In this document: positions 33,352 through 41,977 of the stretch, one piece after another
Position numbering within the stretch: position 1 is the stretch's first letter
Layout: the number at the start of each line of letters is the position of its first letter
Assembly: GCF_900115775.1 (NCBI RefSeq)
Contig: NZ_FOXS01000005.1
Coordinates: 248,001-312,000 of the forward strand
DNA from: Hymenobacter arizonensis
GTDB taxonomy: Bacteria; Bacteroidota; Bacteroidia; Cytophagales; Hymenobacteraceae
Direction of reading: 5' to 3'
Length of the DNA: 64,000 nt
Made by a program: the position numbers and the translations under genes
The notes under the pieces: model-generated
Seen by the model: the letters and a program-made list of their open reading frames with translations, nothing else
What the model was told of the DNA's origin: nothing
Databases searched by the model: none

Positions 33352-35589
33352 TTAGCAAGGAAAGTATACGGAGAAGGTAGAGCCCTGACCGGGTTTACTT
33401 TTCACCTCAATCTTGCCACCGGCATTCTCCACCAGCTTCTTCACCATGTGCAGGCCCACGCCCGAACCCTCGACGTGGGTGTGAAAGCGCCGGAACAGGC
33501 CGAACAACTGGTGGTCGCCGCTCAAGTCCAGGCCGAGGCCGTTGTCTTCCACTTCCAGCACCAGATATGCCGCCTCTACCCGGCTCCGGATGGTCACATT
33601 AGCCTCCCGTTCGGGGTTGTGGTACTTGAAGGCGTTGCTCACGAGGTTGTAGACCACTGAGCGCAGGTTTTTCTCGGCAAAGGTGATGGTGGGCGTGGCC
33701 GCTACGTTGACGTGCAGGTGGCCGCCCACTTCCTGCAGCAAGGGCGCCAGGTCTAGGCGCACTTCGTCGATGACTTGGCTCAGCACCACCGGGGTTGCAA
33801 ACTGGTTGTATTCCTTCTGTAGCTTGGTGATGTCGGTGAGCAAGGAGATGGTGTGGGTGAAGCGCTCCACCGAGTTCTGAATCAGGTCCAGAATGAGCGC
33901 CACTTCGCTGCCTTTGGCGGGCGCAGGCAGCTCTTCGCGCAGCGTGGCGAGCAGGCCTTCAATGTTGGAGATAGGGGCTTTAAGGTCGTGCGAGGCCGTA
34001 TACACGAAGTTGTCCAGGTCCGAATTGATGCTCACGAGCTGGGTATTGGAAGTGGCCAGCTCTTCGTTGGTGGTGTGCAGTTCTTCGTTGATGGCGGCCA
34101 GCTCCTGATTGAGCTCTTGCACCCGCCCGCGGGCCCTGACCTGGTCGGTCACGTCGTGCGCAAACACCAGGACCCCGTCGATGACGCCGTAGCAGGTGCG
34201 CCGGGCTTGGTAAGTAAACGTGCAGTACATGTCTTCCAGGGGCGCCCCTTCGTGGCGTGCAATGCGCAGGGGCATTTCCCGCGCCAGGTAGGCTTCGCCC
34301 GTGGTGTAGACCTCGTGTAGGAGCTGCGGAATGGTTGAGCCGGCTAGCTCAGGCAGGGCTTCCAGCAAGGACTTGCCCAGCAGCTCGCGGCCCGGAAACA
34401 TGCGCTGATAGGCCGGGTTCACCAGCTGGTACACCATCGCTGGTCCGTCCAGAATGACAATGGGAGCCGGCGCCTGCATGAACAGATTTTGCAGCTGCTC
34501 GCGCTGGGTTTCGCGTTCCTGGCGGGCCAGAACTTGCTCGGTCACCTCTTCAGCAAAAACCAAAATCCCATCGACCCGACCGCTGGCATCGTGCGTGGCT
34601 TGGTAGGTGTAGTTGAAGTAGTCGGTGCTCAGCTGCCCGGAATTAGAGCGGTCCAGCACGGCTGGGACCTCTTTGCCATAGTATGACTCGCCCGTGCGAT
34701 ACACTGCGTCGAGCTGGTCGAAAAAGGGCTGATTTTTCAGCTCTGGCATGGCGGCCCGGTACAGCAGTCCGGCTAGTTCGCGGCCGCTGAGCAAGCTGCC
34801 AAATCGCTCGTTGACCAGCTCCACAAAATGGTTGGGCCCGCGCAGCTGGGCGATGAGGGCGGGGGCTTCGGCAATAAGGGCGCGGAGGCGGTGGCGCTCG
34901 GCCTCGGCCTCGTTGCGCGCCCCTTCCAAGTCCTGGGTGCGCTCCAGCACGTGGGCTTCCAGCTGCTGGTTGAGCTGCCTTAGCTGGTGCTGCGCTTCGC
35001 TCAACGCGGTGTTGGTGCGCAAGTGTTCGTCGTTGGTGGCGTGTAGCTCGGCGTTGGTGGCGGCTAGTTCTTCGTTGAGCTGCTGCACCTGCTGGCGGGC
35101 GCGCACCTGCTCGCTAAAGTCATCGGCTTGGGTGGCGGCGCCAGCCTGGTGCAGGGTTGCGTCGGCTGCCGCGTGGGGCTGGTCGGCGGTATCGGTGGAA
35201 CTCACCACTAGCAAGTCGCCGCTGCGCCGGGCCGTTCCTTGGAAGTGGTGACTCAGGCCATTGGCCTCGTAGTTGAAATCGAGGCGGCCGTCCTGGCCGG
35301 TTTCATAGGTGCGCCGGTACAGGTCGAAAACGCCGTTGGTAAACGTGCTAGGAAAGCCGCTGCGCAGGGTTTCGCTGGGCTGCTCGGGTAAGCCCGCTCT
35401 GCGCTGAGCGGCGGGGTTGAGGTAGTCAAGGGTGAAATCGTGAATCTCGCCGGCCTCGCTGTAGGCGGGGCGCAACAGGCTGACGGCCGTCAGCGAGATG
35501 GCCAACAGGTCGCGCATCAGGGGGTCGAGCTCGGGAAGAGGAACGAGGGCCGCAGCATCGCCATGAGACGGAACCGAAGTGGTGGACAT
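33352..35589 (-). CDS. Multi-PAS sensor histidine kinase
   Basis: 745 residues, no transmembrane segment. An N-terminal PAS-like domain (~20-125) is followed by a Gln/Glu-rich coiled coil (~165-225), two further PAS domains with PAC ends (~230-365 and ~370-490), a second coiled coil (RARGRVQELNQELAAINEEL...), HisKA with FVYTASHDLKAPISNI (phospho-acceptor His in SHDLKAP), and an HATPase with NLVSNAFKYHN, DNGLGLDL and GSGVGLHMVKKL. It signals to the downstream single-domain regulator (gap 59 bp), its likely partner. The sensed ligand is unknown. The long coiled coils may let PAS signals reach the kinase core. Confidence 0.9.
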   Translation of the reverse strand: MSTTSVPSHGDAAALVPLPELDPLMRDLLAISLTAVSLLRPAYSEAGEIHDFTLDYLNPAAQRRAGLPEQPSETLRSGFPSTFTNGVFDLYRRTYETGQDGRLDFNYEANGLSHHFQGTARRSGDLLVVSSTDTADQPHAAADATLHQAGAATQADDFSEQVRARQQVQQLNEELAATNAELHATNDEHLRTNTALSEAQHQLRQLNQQLEAHVLERTQDLEGARNEAEAERHRLRALIAEAPALIAQLRGPNHFVELVNERFGSLLSGRELAGLLYRAAMPELKNQPFFDQLDAVYRTGESYYGKEVPAVLDRSNSGQLSTDYFNYTYQATHDASGRVDGILVFAEEVTEQVLARQERETQREQLQNLFMQAPAPIVILDGPAMVYQLVNPAYQRMFPGRELLGKSLLEALPELAGSTIPQLLHEVYTTGEAYLAREMPLRIARHEGAPLEDMYCTFTYQARRTCYGVIDGVLVFAHDVTDQVRARGRVQELNQELAAINEELHTTNEELATSNTQLVSINSDLDNFVYTASHDLKAPISNIEGLLATLREELPAPAKGSEVALILDLIQNSVERFTHTISLLTDITKLQKEYNQFATPVVLSQVIDEVRLDLAPLLQEVGGHLHVNVAATPTITFAEKNLRSVVYNLVSNAFKYHNPEREANVTIRSRVEAAYLVLEVEDNGLGLDLSGDHQLFGLFRRFHTHVEGSGVGLHMVKKLVENAGGKIEVKSKPGQGSTFSVYFPC

Positions 35590-36163
35590 GGCGGCGGAAC
35601 TAAAAATAAACTAAGAGAAAGACTATAAAGGTACCTTAAATCATACGGTTCTCGACAGTAGTGGAAGGGCTCAAGTGCGGGCCAGCGGTTATGCCCGTTT
35701 CGGGATGGTATTAGCGTGAGCCATTACAAGTCATAGGCAGGGCCGTGCCGCTCACCTTAGCAACGACCATAGGCCCGGGGGGGGCATTAATATGCAAGCA
35801 CAGGGGCTCGCACCGGGTCAAAAAACGCGTTTGCTTGCCGTATTGGCCAATGACGAATCCCTCGAAAGCCGCTTGTCGCGGCGGGGTGTGCCGGCCAGCA
35901 GCCTTAGGGCCTCCCGTCACCGAGGCGCTAGTCGAGGTTGCCGTTGGTTCGATTGTTTTGCAAGTTTTAAACGTGGTTTGGTGATGCGCTCGGCCGTTGT
36001 TCTTTGTCTTGGCCGCTGGCTGAATAAAGATGCCTGGTTGTAAGGCAAGACCAACTTTAAAATTGATTGTCTTGCCTAAGCTTTCAGCTAGCTACGGGTT
36101 TCGAAAGCAACCTTTGGCGGATGCTGGTGCTCCATTCCTCGTTGTTCAGCTTACCAGTTCCGC
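35590..36163. other. 574-bp gap with a hairpin and no gene
   Basis: No coding frame is convincing. It carries taaggcaagac (36041-36051), which pairs with gtcttgcctaa (36069-36079) with one mismatch, and a run of eight Gs near 35780. On the minus strand TACCTTTA at 35626-35633 is one mismatch from the -7 box and may belong to the kinase promoter. Confidence 0.4.
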
Positions 36164-37039
36164 ATGTTTCGTTGCACGTTTTCCCTGTTGTTTCTGCTCT
36201 GCCTGAGCTGCACGCTTAGCGCCCAGGCCCAACTGCTGGCCGGCCGCGTGGTGGCCGAGGGTTCCGGTGTGCCGGTAGCTTTCGCCACCATCGGCGTCAA
36301 GGGCAAACCGGTGGGCACCACCGCCGATGCCTCCGGCAGCTTTTCCTTTCAAGCTCCGGCTACTGTTTCCGCCACCGACTCCGTCATTATTTCGTGCATT
36401 GGGTACCGCGCTTTGCGCCTCACCATTGCAGCCTTGAGCAAACCGGCTGCCGTGTGGCCCTTGCAGCCCGCCAAGCAGGCCTTGCAGGAGGTGCAGGTGC
36501 GCCATCGGCAAGTAACGCCAGCCATTATTGGCCGCAACTCCAAAGGCGGCACCGCCCGCTGGAGCACCAGCATCCGCGACGTGACTTCCGTGGCGTCCGA
36601 CGAACGGGGCTGGGAGGTGAGCACCATTCTGCCCATCCGCCAGAGCTGCTACCTCGACGCCTTTAGCGTCTACATCGAGCAGAACGGGTTTCAGCGCATT
36701 CGCCTGCGCTTTACGCTCTATGCCGTGGAAGGCGGCAAGCCCACCAAATCGTTGCTCACCAACGACATTCAATTCACCATTCCGAGCCAGCAAACCGGCT
36801 GGAGCAGCGTAGACTTGAGCCCCTACAACCTTCATCTCCCCAAGGGGCAAACCGTAGCTGTGGGCGTGCAGTGGCTGCAGGGCGAAAAGCTGCCCGAGGC
36901 CACTCAGGCCTTCGGAGGTCCCGGCGCCTTCCCCTCGGTTGCGCACCGCGTGGCCGTGCGCAACAAGAGCGAGGACGAATGGCGCGTGCTACCCATCAAC
37001 GTCAGCATGTATCTGAACGTGCAGCAATACAAAGAGTAA
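36164..37039 (+). CDS. Carboxypeptidase-regulatory-like domain protein, exported
   Basis: 291 residues with a signal peptide (FRCTFSLLFLLCLSCTLSAQAQ). The N-terminal domain begins LLAGRVVAEGSGVPVAFATIGVKG... SFSFQ... SVIISCIGYRALRLTI, a CarboxypepD_reg-like beta-sandwich of the sort that opens TonB-dependent receptors but also occurs alone in Bacteroidota. The second part (~120-291) is a beta-rich domain with a C-terminal PINVSMYLNV strand; it has no barrel or plug and no T9SS signal. I do not recognise a specific function; it may act in the envelope in contact with a receptor or sugar-binding complex. Confidence 0.78.
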   Translation: MFRCTFSLLFLLCLSCTLSAQAQLLAGRVVAEGSGVPVAFATIGVKGKPVGTTADASGSFSFQAPATVSATDSVIISCIGYRALRLTIAALSKPAAVWPLQPAKQALQEVQVRHRQVTPAIIGRNSKGGTARWSTSIRDVTSVASDERGWEVSTILPIRQSCYLDAFSVYIEQNGFQRIRLRFTLYAVEGGKPTKSLLTNDIQFTIPSQQTGWSSVDLSPYNLHLPKGQTVAVGVQWLQGEKLPEATQAFGGPGAFPSVAHRVAVRNKSEDEWRVLPINVSMYLNVQQYKE

Positions 37040-37128
37040 CATGGCACTAAGGCGCTGGCCTAGCCCTGCGAGCCTCATTCACGGCCGATTCAAAGAGCTG
37101 CCACAGCTCATCCTGACTTCCGCAAAAA

Positions 37129-37161
37129 GAAAGCCCCAGCCTCATCGGCCGGGGCTTTTTG
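37129..37161 (+). terminator. Intrinsic terminator
   Basis: aaagcccc(a)gcc pairs with ggc(c)ggggcttt and is followed by five Ts. It lies after the carboxypeptidase-regulatory-like protein gene. Confidence 0.8.
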
Positions 37162-37416
37162 ATGTCTCTGGGGTTTCCTCAGCTTTGCCAGCAGCTGGTG
37201 GTCGTACTCGCAGCAGCAAGAAGCAATACAACGCGCACAAAGGCAAGCGTAGTTGTGCTTTATTGCTATTTAATAATAATACGTGCAGAGTAGGGGTCGT
37301 AGTTCCCCGTTTGCTGGGCCGCTGGCCATATTGCTGAGGCGCAAACCGCTATTTACGGCCGGTTGTGTTTCTTTTGGCGCTTGCCGACCAGTTAGCCCCA
37401 CGGCTGTTATTGCTTC
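37162..37416. other. Gap upstream of the histone-deacetylase-family gene
   Basis: No gene or motif is recognised. It has an AT-rich patch near 37262-37280 (attgctatttaataataata), possibly part of a promoter. Confidence 0.35.
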
Positions 37417-38319
37417 ATGCTCCCCATTGCCTTCGCGCCCACCTACGCTCACCCGCTGCCCAACGGCCACCGTTTCCCCATGTTGAAGTACGAGCTGCTG
37501 CCCGAGCAGCTCCTGCGCGAGGGTACCGCTTCTGCTTCCGATTTCTTCGTGGCCACCCCACCAACTACCGCTGATATTTTGCTCGTGCACGATGCCGAAT
37601 ACTACGAGCGGCTGCGCCTGGGCCAGCTGACGCGGCAGGAGGAGCGGGCCACCGGCTTTCCGTGGTCGGAAGCCTTGTTTGAGCGCGAAATCACCATTCT
37701 GGGCGGCACCATCGAGGCAGCGCGGCTGGCGCGGGTGCACGGGGTAGCCTTCAATATTGCAGGCGGCACGCACCACGCTTTTCGGGCGCGCGGCGAAGGG
37801 TTTTGTCTGCTCAACGACCAAGCAGCCGCGGCGGCCTGGCTGCTGGCGCACGTGCCCACGGTAAAAAAAGTGCTCATCGTCGACCTCGACGTGCACCAAG
37901 GCAACGGCACGGCCGCCATCTTTCAGCACGACCCGCGGGTGTTCACGTTTTCCATGCACGGCGCCCGCAACTACCCTGCCCGCAAAGAAACCTCCGACCT
38001 CGACCTGCCCCTGCCCGACGGTACCGACGACGCCCATTACCTGCAGCTGCTAGGCCACACCCTGCCGCGCCTACTCGACGAGGTGCAGCCCGACTTCGTG
38101 TTCTACCTCTCCGGCGTCGACGTGCTGGCCACCGACAAGCTAGGCCACCTGGCCCTCACCCGCGACGGCTGCCGCCAGCGCGACGAGCTTGTGCTCGGCC
38201 TCTGCCACCGCCACCATCTGCCAGTAGTGGTGTGCATGGGCGGCGGCTACTCCGAGCGCATCGCCGACATTGTGGAAGCCCACGCCAATACCTTTCGTGT
38301 CGCCGCCGGGCTTTACTAG
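37417..38319 (+). CDS. Histone deacetylase family (class II / AcuC-like) hydrolase
   Basis: 300 residues, arginase/deacetylase fold. Motifs in order: GGTHHAFRARGEGFCLLND (the tandem His pair and the general acid site), DLDVHQGNGTAA (Asp and His as zinc ligands), and SGVDVLATDKLG (third zinc Asp). These are the HDAC signature and give a metal-dependent deacetylase of N-acetyl-lysine, acetoin or polyamine-type substrates; which is unknown. The ending VVCMGGGYSERIADIVEAHANTFR fits the bacterial HDAC/AcuC/AphA group. It is isolated, between a terminator and a long nested inverted repeat. Confidence 0.9.
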   Translation: MLPIAFAPTYAHPLPNGHRFPMLKYELLPEQLLREGTASASDFFVATPPTTADILLVHDAEYYERLRLGQLTRQEERATGFPWSEALFEREITILGGTIEAARLARVHGVAFNIAGGTHHAFRARGEGFCLLNDQAAAAAWLLAHVPTVKKVLIVDLDVHQGNGTAAIFQHDPRVFTFSMHGARNYPARKETSDLDLPLPDGTDDAHYLQLLGHTLPRLLDEVQPDFVFYLSGVDVLATDKLGHLALTRDGCRQRDELVLGLCHRHHLPVVVCMGGGYSERIADIVEAHANTFRVAAGLY

Positions 38320-38339
38320 AGCTGTTTAATTAAGAACGA

Positions 38340-38529
38340 AAACTCCCCTCCTTGGATAAGGAGGGGATGTTCGCGCTTCAGCGCGAACGGGGGTGGTTGG
38401 ATTCGTTGAACCGAAGGTCGGCGTAGCCAACGACACCCGAACGATGCGGCCGCAAGTCGTTCAACGAGCCAACCACCCCAGTTGCCGCTTGCGCGGCAAC
38501 GTCCCCTCCTCAGCTGAGGAGGGGAGTTT
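38340..38529. repeat. Composite nested palindromic element
   Basis: Two near mirror-image halves. The ends aaactcccctcctt (38340-38353) pair with gaggaggggagttt (38516-38529), each forming its own small hairpin (cccctcctt-ggata-aggagggg and its counterpart). The next hairpins are ttcgcgcttcagcgcgaa on the left and gttgccgcttgcgcggcaac on the right. Then ggggtggttgg pairs with ccaaccacccc, and ttcgttgaacc with a matching ttcaacga. It lies between convergent genes and codes for nothing. Confidence 0.8.
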
Positions 38530-38562
38530 GAGGTTCAGTAACTTGCAATAGTGTAGCCTTGC

Positions 38563-39264
38563 TTAGCTAAAAAGCACGACTTGCCAGCGGAAGGCCCAGC
38601 GCCACCGCAACGCATACCGCGTGATGCCGGCCCGGGCCAACAGCGCCACCCAGTCGTGCCGCCGAAACGCCCGCGCTACCGACAGCGGCGCGTCGTGACG
38701 CACCAGGTAAGAGCCGCCCAGCAGCCGCGTCAGCCACTTAATGCTGTGATAAGCCAGCCAGTGCCGGTGCAGGTCGTTGATGACCACGGCTACTTGCGCC
38801 TGCTGTTGCCATTGGCGCAGCAGCGTCACCAGCTCATCATCGGTGAAGTGGTGGCAAAACAGGCTGCAGGTGAGAATGTCGTAGGGCTGCGCCTGAAATT
38901 CCGACGAGAAAATATCGAATTGCCGGTAGCTGATTTCCGGGTATTCCCGGCTTTTGGCGGCGGCGTAGTCCAGCATGAATTGGTTGGCATCAATGCCTGT
39001 CAACTCCACTGCAACCCTGTTTTTGCGGGTCCAGCGGGCCACGTGGCGCAGGGTATCGCCGCCGCCGCTGCCCAGGTCGGCCAGACGAAGAGCCTGACCT
39101 TGCGGAAAATGAGGTTTCAAGCGCTGCAGCGCATCCAGCACCGGGGCGTAGCCGCCCAGCCAGGTGTTGATGGTTTCGAGCTCGTCGAGGTTCTGGCGCA
39201 GGGCATCGGTGGCCAACGTCAGGTCGTCCATCAACTCAGGGCCGGAAGCTCTTTCATTTAACAT
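38563..39264 (-). CDS. SAM-dependent methyltransferase of the type III PKS trio
   Basis: 233 residues, class I methyltransferase. LRLADLGSGGGDTLRHVARW is motif I, GIDANQFMLDYA the second strand, and DILTCSLFCHHFTDDEL the post-strand-4 region. The C-terminal half (KWLTRLLGGSYLVRHDAPLSVARAF) is the bacteroidete subtype that sits beside type III PKS genes. It starts 10 bp after the PKS stop on the same strand, so it should methylate the polyketide product. The fold assignment is secure; the substrate is inferred. Confidence 0.85.
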   Translation of the reverse strand: MLNERASGPELMDDLTLATDALRQNLDELETINTWLGGYAPVLDALQRLKPHFPQGQALRLADLGSGGGDTLRHVARWTRKNRVAVELTGIDANQFMLDYAAAKSREYPEISYRQFDIFSSEFQAQPYDILTCSLFCHHFTDDELVTLLRQWQQQAQVAVVINDLHRHWLAYHSIKWLTRLLGGSYLVRHDAPLSVARAFRRHDWVALLARAGITRYALRWRWAFRWQVVLFS

Positions 39265-39274
39265 CTAACAATTA

Positions 39275-40504
39275 TCATTTAACAGCCAGGGCCGCTTCGA
39301 TGAGCACGCCTTCTGGCTCGTTCGCTTCTTCTGAACGGTCAATTGCTAATTGTTCATTGCTAACTGTTAATTGCAACAGCATGGCCTCTATGGTCAGGCC
39401 GGGGCCAAACGCGAAGCTGAGCACCGGCGCGCCGTGGTCGGCAGGGGAGGCGTTGGCCAGTATATCACGCAGCACATAGAGCACCGTGGCCGACGACATG
39501 TTGCCGTAGTCGCGCAGCACCCGGTAGGCGTGGCGGTTGTCCTCGTGGGTCAGGCCCAGCTCGGTTTCAATGGTTTCGAGAATTTTGCGGCCCCCCGGGT
39601 GAATGGCAAAGTGCCGGATGTCGGCCAGCTGCACCGGCAGGTTGCTCAACAGGTCGGCGGTGAGGCGGCCGATGCCGCGCTGAATCAGCTTCGGCACGTA
39701 GCTCGACAGCGTCATCTCAAACCCAAAGTCATTGATGTGCCAGGCCATGTCGTCGTGCCCATCGGGCTCCAGGCCGCAATGAAAGGCTTGCAGGGCCAAG
39801 CTGGGGGCACCGTTGGGTAGGGGCTCGGCCTGCACCAGGCAAGCGGCCGCGCCGTCGCCAAACAGCGCGTTGCTGATGAGGTGGTCTTCCTCGGGGCTTT
39901 TCTGGAAATGGATGGTGCACAGCTCCACGCTCACAATGAGCACGCGGGCGTTGGCATCGGCCAGGCAAAAAGCGTCGGCCAGCTTCACGGCATTCACCGC
40001 CGCGTAGCAGCCCATGAAATTCACGCAGGTGCGGCGCACGTCGGGGCGCAGCCCCAGGGCTTTCACTAGCTCAATGTCGAGGCCCGGAGCGTACATGCCC
40101 GTGCAGCTCACCGTGACAAGGTGGGTGATGCTGGCCGGGGCCACGTCGGGCACCTGGCGCAGGCAGTCGCGCACGGCCTCGGTGGCCAGCGGCAGGGCTT
40201 CGCGGCGGTACACCGCCATGCGCTGGCCCACGCTCGGAAAGGGCTCTAAATCCGGAGTATTAGGGAAAAACGTGTAGTCGCCATTGGCCTGGCCGTAGTC
40301 GGGCAACACCGAGTAGCGGTGCTCTATCCCCGACACCCGGTACAGCGCCCGCAGCTTGCGCGCGTCGTTATCGCCAAAAGCCAGGGCCCTTGCCATGAAG
40401 TCGGCAATTTGCGGCTGGGCGATGCGGTGGACGGGGTTAGCAGTGCCGATGGCACCTAAATAACTCGGCATTCCGGGAGTAATTACGATTTCAGATTTGG
40501 TCAA
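39275..40504 (-). CDS. Type III polyketide synthase (chalcone-synthase-like)
   Basis: 409 residues. It should condense malonyl-CoA units onto an acyl starter, giving pyrones or alkylresorcinol-type products. The catalytic triad is present with plant CHS-like numbering: Cys166 (FMGCYAAVNAVKLAD), His302 (FAIHPGGRKILE) and Asn335 (RDYGNMSSATVLYVL). The FGPGLTIEAMLLQ motif closes the core fold. After it comes a ~30-residue tail (LTVSNEQLAID...) encoded by an AATTG/TTAA-rich repetitive segment (39341-39374), which looks like an added extension. It lies 180 bp after the FAD oxidoreductase and 10 bp before the methyltransferase, an oxidoreductase/PKS/methyltransferase set common in Bacteroidota. A second possible start is Met12. 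Confidence 0.92.
   Translation of the reverse strand: MTKSEIVITPGMPSYLGAIGTANPVHRIAQPQIADFMARALAFGDNDARKLRALYRVSGIEHRYSVLPDYGQANGDYTFFPNTPDLEPFPSVGQRMAVYRREALPLATEAVRDCLRQVPDVAPASITHLVTVSCTGMYAPGLDIELVKALGLRPDVRRTCVNFMGCYAAVNAVKLADAFCLADANARVLIVSVELCTIHFQKSPEEDHLISNALFGDGAAACLVQAEPLPNGAPSLALQAFHCGLEPDGHDDMAWHINDFGFEMTLSSYVPKLIQRGIGRLTADLLSNLPVQLADIRHFAIHPGGRKILETIETELGLTHEDNRHAYRVLRDYGNMSSATVLYVLRDILANASPADHGAPVLSFAFGPGLTIEAMLLQLTVSNEQLAIDRSEEANEPEGVLIEAALAVK
39341..39374. repeat. AT-rich short tandem-like repeat inside the type III PKS tail
   Basis: Units like aattgctaattgttc-attgctaactgttaattgc alternate TTGCTAA, TTGTTCA and CTGTTAA words. Similar sequence (caattatcatttaac) continues at 39267-39282 between the PKS and methyltransferase genes. 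It encodes the non-conserved end of the PKS. Confidence 0.55.
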
Positions 40505-40684
40505 TAGTCGAGTATCTCGGCTGATGAATGTACGCAGGGCGGGTTCATCAGGCCCATTACTTACGGTATAACAAACGTTTTTACGCTTTGCTTAGGTGAA
40601 ATCACGACAATAAGATTCTGGCGTTGGGGTTGCCAGCCCCTTTCAAAGGGTGGCCCAGCGTGCTCTGCCCTGCTGTGCGGCCCC

Positions 40685-41815
40685 TTAAAACTCCTGGCCG
40701 TGCGTGCGGCTCATCAGGGCCTTCACAGCCCCAGGCCAGTACCGCAACCCACCCACTACCACCTCGCTAAGCACCGGCCCGCCGAACAGCCGCTGCACTG
40801 CCCGGCCCACCCGCAGCCGCGCCCCAAACTGCGCGTGCCAGGCCCGGGAATAGGCCGTTTCCATCTCGGTCCGCGTGGTTTTGCCACTCAAAAAGTCGTG
40901 GGCCGCGCTGGCCGCCAGCGCCGCCCCGTGCAAGGCCATGGCCATGCCGTTGCCGCACAGCGGAGTTATAAGCCCCGCCGCGTCGCCGCACATCAGCACG
41001 TGCTGTTCCACGGGCTGCTTGGGCGCGAAGGAAATCTCATTAATGACTTCGGGCTGCGGGTACAGCATTTCGGCCGAAGCCAGAATCTCGCGCAGGTGCG
41101 GATTTTGGGCCAGCACCGCCTGCTCCATGGCCGGAATGGTGCGGTGGCGCTTCAGGTTTTGGCGCGAGGAGAGGTAGCAAAAGCACAGCTTGTCTTCCTC
41201 AATGGCCGAGATGCCGGCGTAGCCATCGGCGAAGTTGTGCAGCGCAATCAGGTCGCGCGGGAAGCCGGGCAGGCGCAGATGGTACTTCACGCCGAGGTAG
41301 GGCGAGCGCTGCGTGAAAAACGAGCGCTGCAGCTGCCGGTCGAGGTTGGCGCGCTTGCCGTAGGTGCCCAGCACTACGCGGGCCGTCAGCTCGCGGCCAT
41401 CGGCCAGGGCCACGCGGTGCTGGTCGGTGGCGGGGTCATAAGCTACGTCGGTCACGGTGTTTTGCAAGTAGAACGTGACGCCCCGGGCCTCGGCCAGCCG
41501 GTACAAAAAGTTGTCCAGAGAATAGCGGCTCACGCCGAAGCCGCCCAGGTCCAGGGTGGCCGTGAGGCGGCGCCCGCCCGGCGAGGTCAGCATAAACTTG
41601 CTAATGGCGGCCGGGGCCAGCGCGGCAGGGTCGGCGTGCAGGCGGCGCAGGTAGGGCAGCACCTCGTTGCTCACGTATTCGCCGCACACTTTATGAAACG
41701 GGTAGCGCTTGCGCTCCACCACGGCCACCTGGTGCCCGCGGTCCGCCAGGTCCAGGGCTGCGGCCAGGCCAGCCAGGCCTCCCCCGATAAGTAAGATGTG
41801 CACTTTTTGGGTCAA
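40685..41815 (-). CDS. FAD-dependent oxidoreductase (geranylgeranyl-reductase/halogenase-like) of the PKS trio
   Basis: 376 residues. LLIGGGLAGLAAALDLADRGHQVAVVE is the N-terminal FAD-binding fold, LMCGDAAGLITPLCGNGMAMALHG the second FAD motif. The body (KVCGEYVSNEVLPYL) matches the NAD(P)/FAD monooxygenase and geranylgeranyl reductase-like group that accompanies type III PKS in Bacteroidota. It is probably the first gene of a minus-strand operon, followed by the PKS and methyltransferase, and would oxidise or reduce the polyketide; the reaction is inferred. It is the only cofactor-dependent tailoring enzyme in the cluster. Confidence 0.87.
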   Translation of the reverse strand: MTQKVHILLIGGGLAGLAAALDLADRGHQVAVVERKRYPFHKVCGEYVSNEVLPYLRRLHADPAALAPAAISKFMLTSPGGRRLTATLDLGGFGVSRYSLDNFLYRLAEARGVTFYLQNTVTDVAYDPATDQHRVALADGRELTARVVLGTYGKRANLDRQLQRSFFTQRSPYLGVKYHLRLPGFPRDLIALHNFADGYAGISAIEEDKLCFCYLSSRQNLKRHRTIPAMEQAVLAQNPHLREILASAEMLYPQPEVINEISFAPKQPVEQHVLMCGDAAGLITPLCGNGMAMALHGAALAASAAHDFLSGKTTRTEMETAYSRAWHAQFGARLRVGRAVQRLFGGPVLSEVVVGGLRYWPGAVKALMSRTHGQEF

Positions 41816-41873
41816 AAGAATGAGAACGATAGAAAGGAAGCAGCCGTAATTTATCGTGCTTTTAGTATATACC

Positions 41874-41905
41874 TTAGGCCTGCTGCAATCGCAGTTGTAC
41901 CTTTG
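41874..41905 (+). promoter_or_regulatory. Promoter for the small T9SS-CTD protein, Bacteroidota type
   Basis: TTAG (41874-41877), a 20-base spacer and TACCTTTG (41898-41905) match the consensus with one change in the -33 box. The gene starts about 70 bases later. Confidence 0.5.
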
Positions 41906-41977
41906 CCAACTAAAATTGGTCGCACTCGTTAAGTCTTAGCGCCCTGCGCTTGTTTCTGCCGCCCACTAATTAGTACT

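Noticed and set aside
35745..36043. Two plus-strand open frames of 79-83 codons before the carboxypeptidase-regulatory-like gene
   Set aside because: Overlapping frames with no family resemblance and no expression signals; treated as non-coding.
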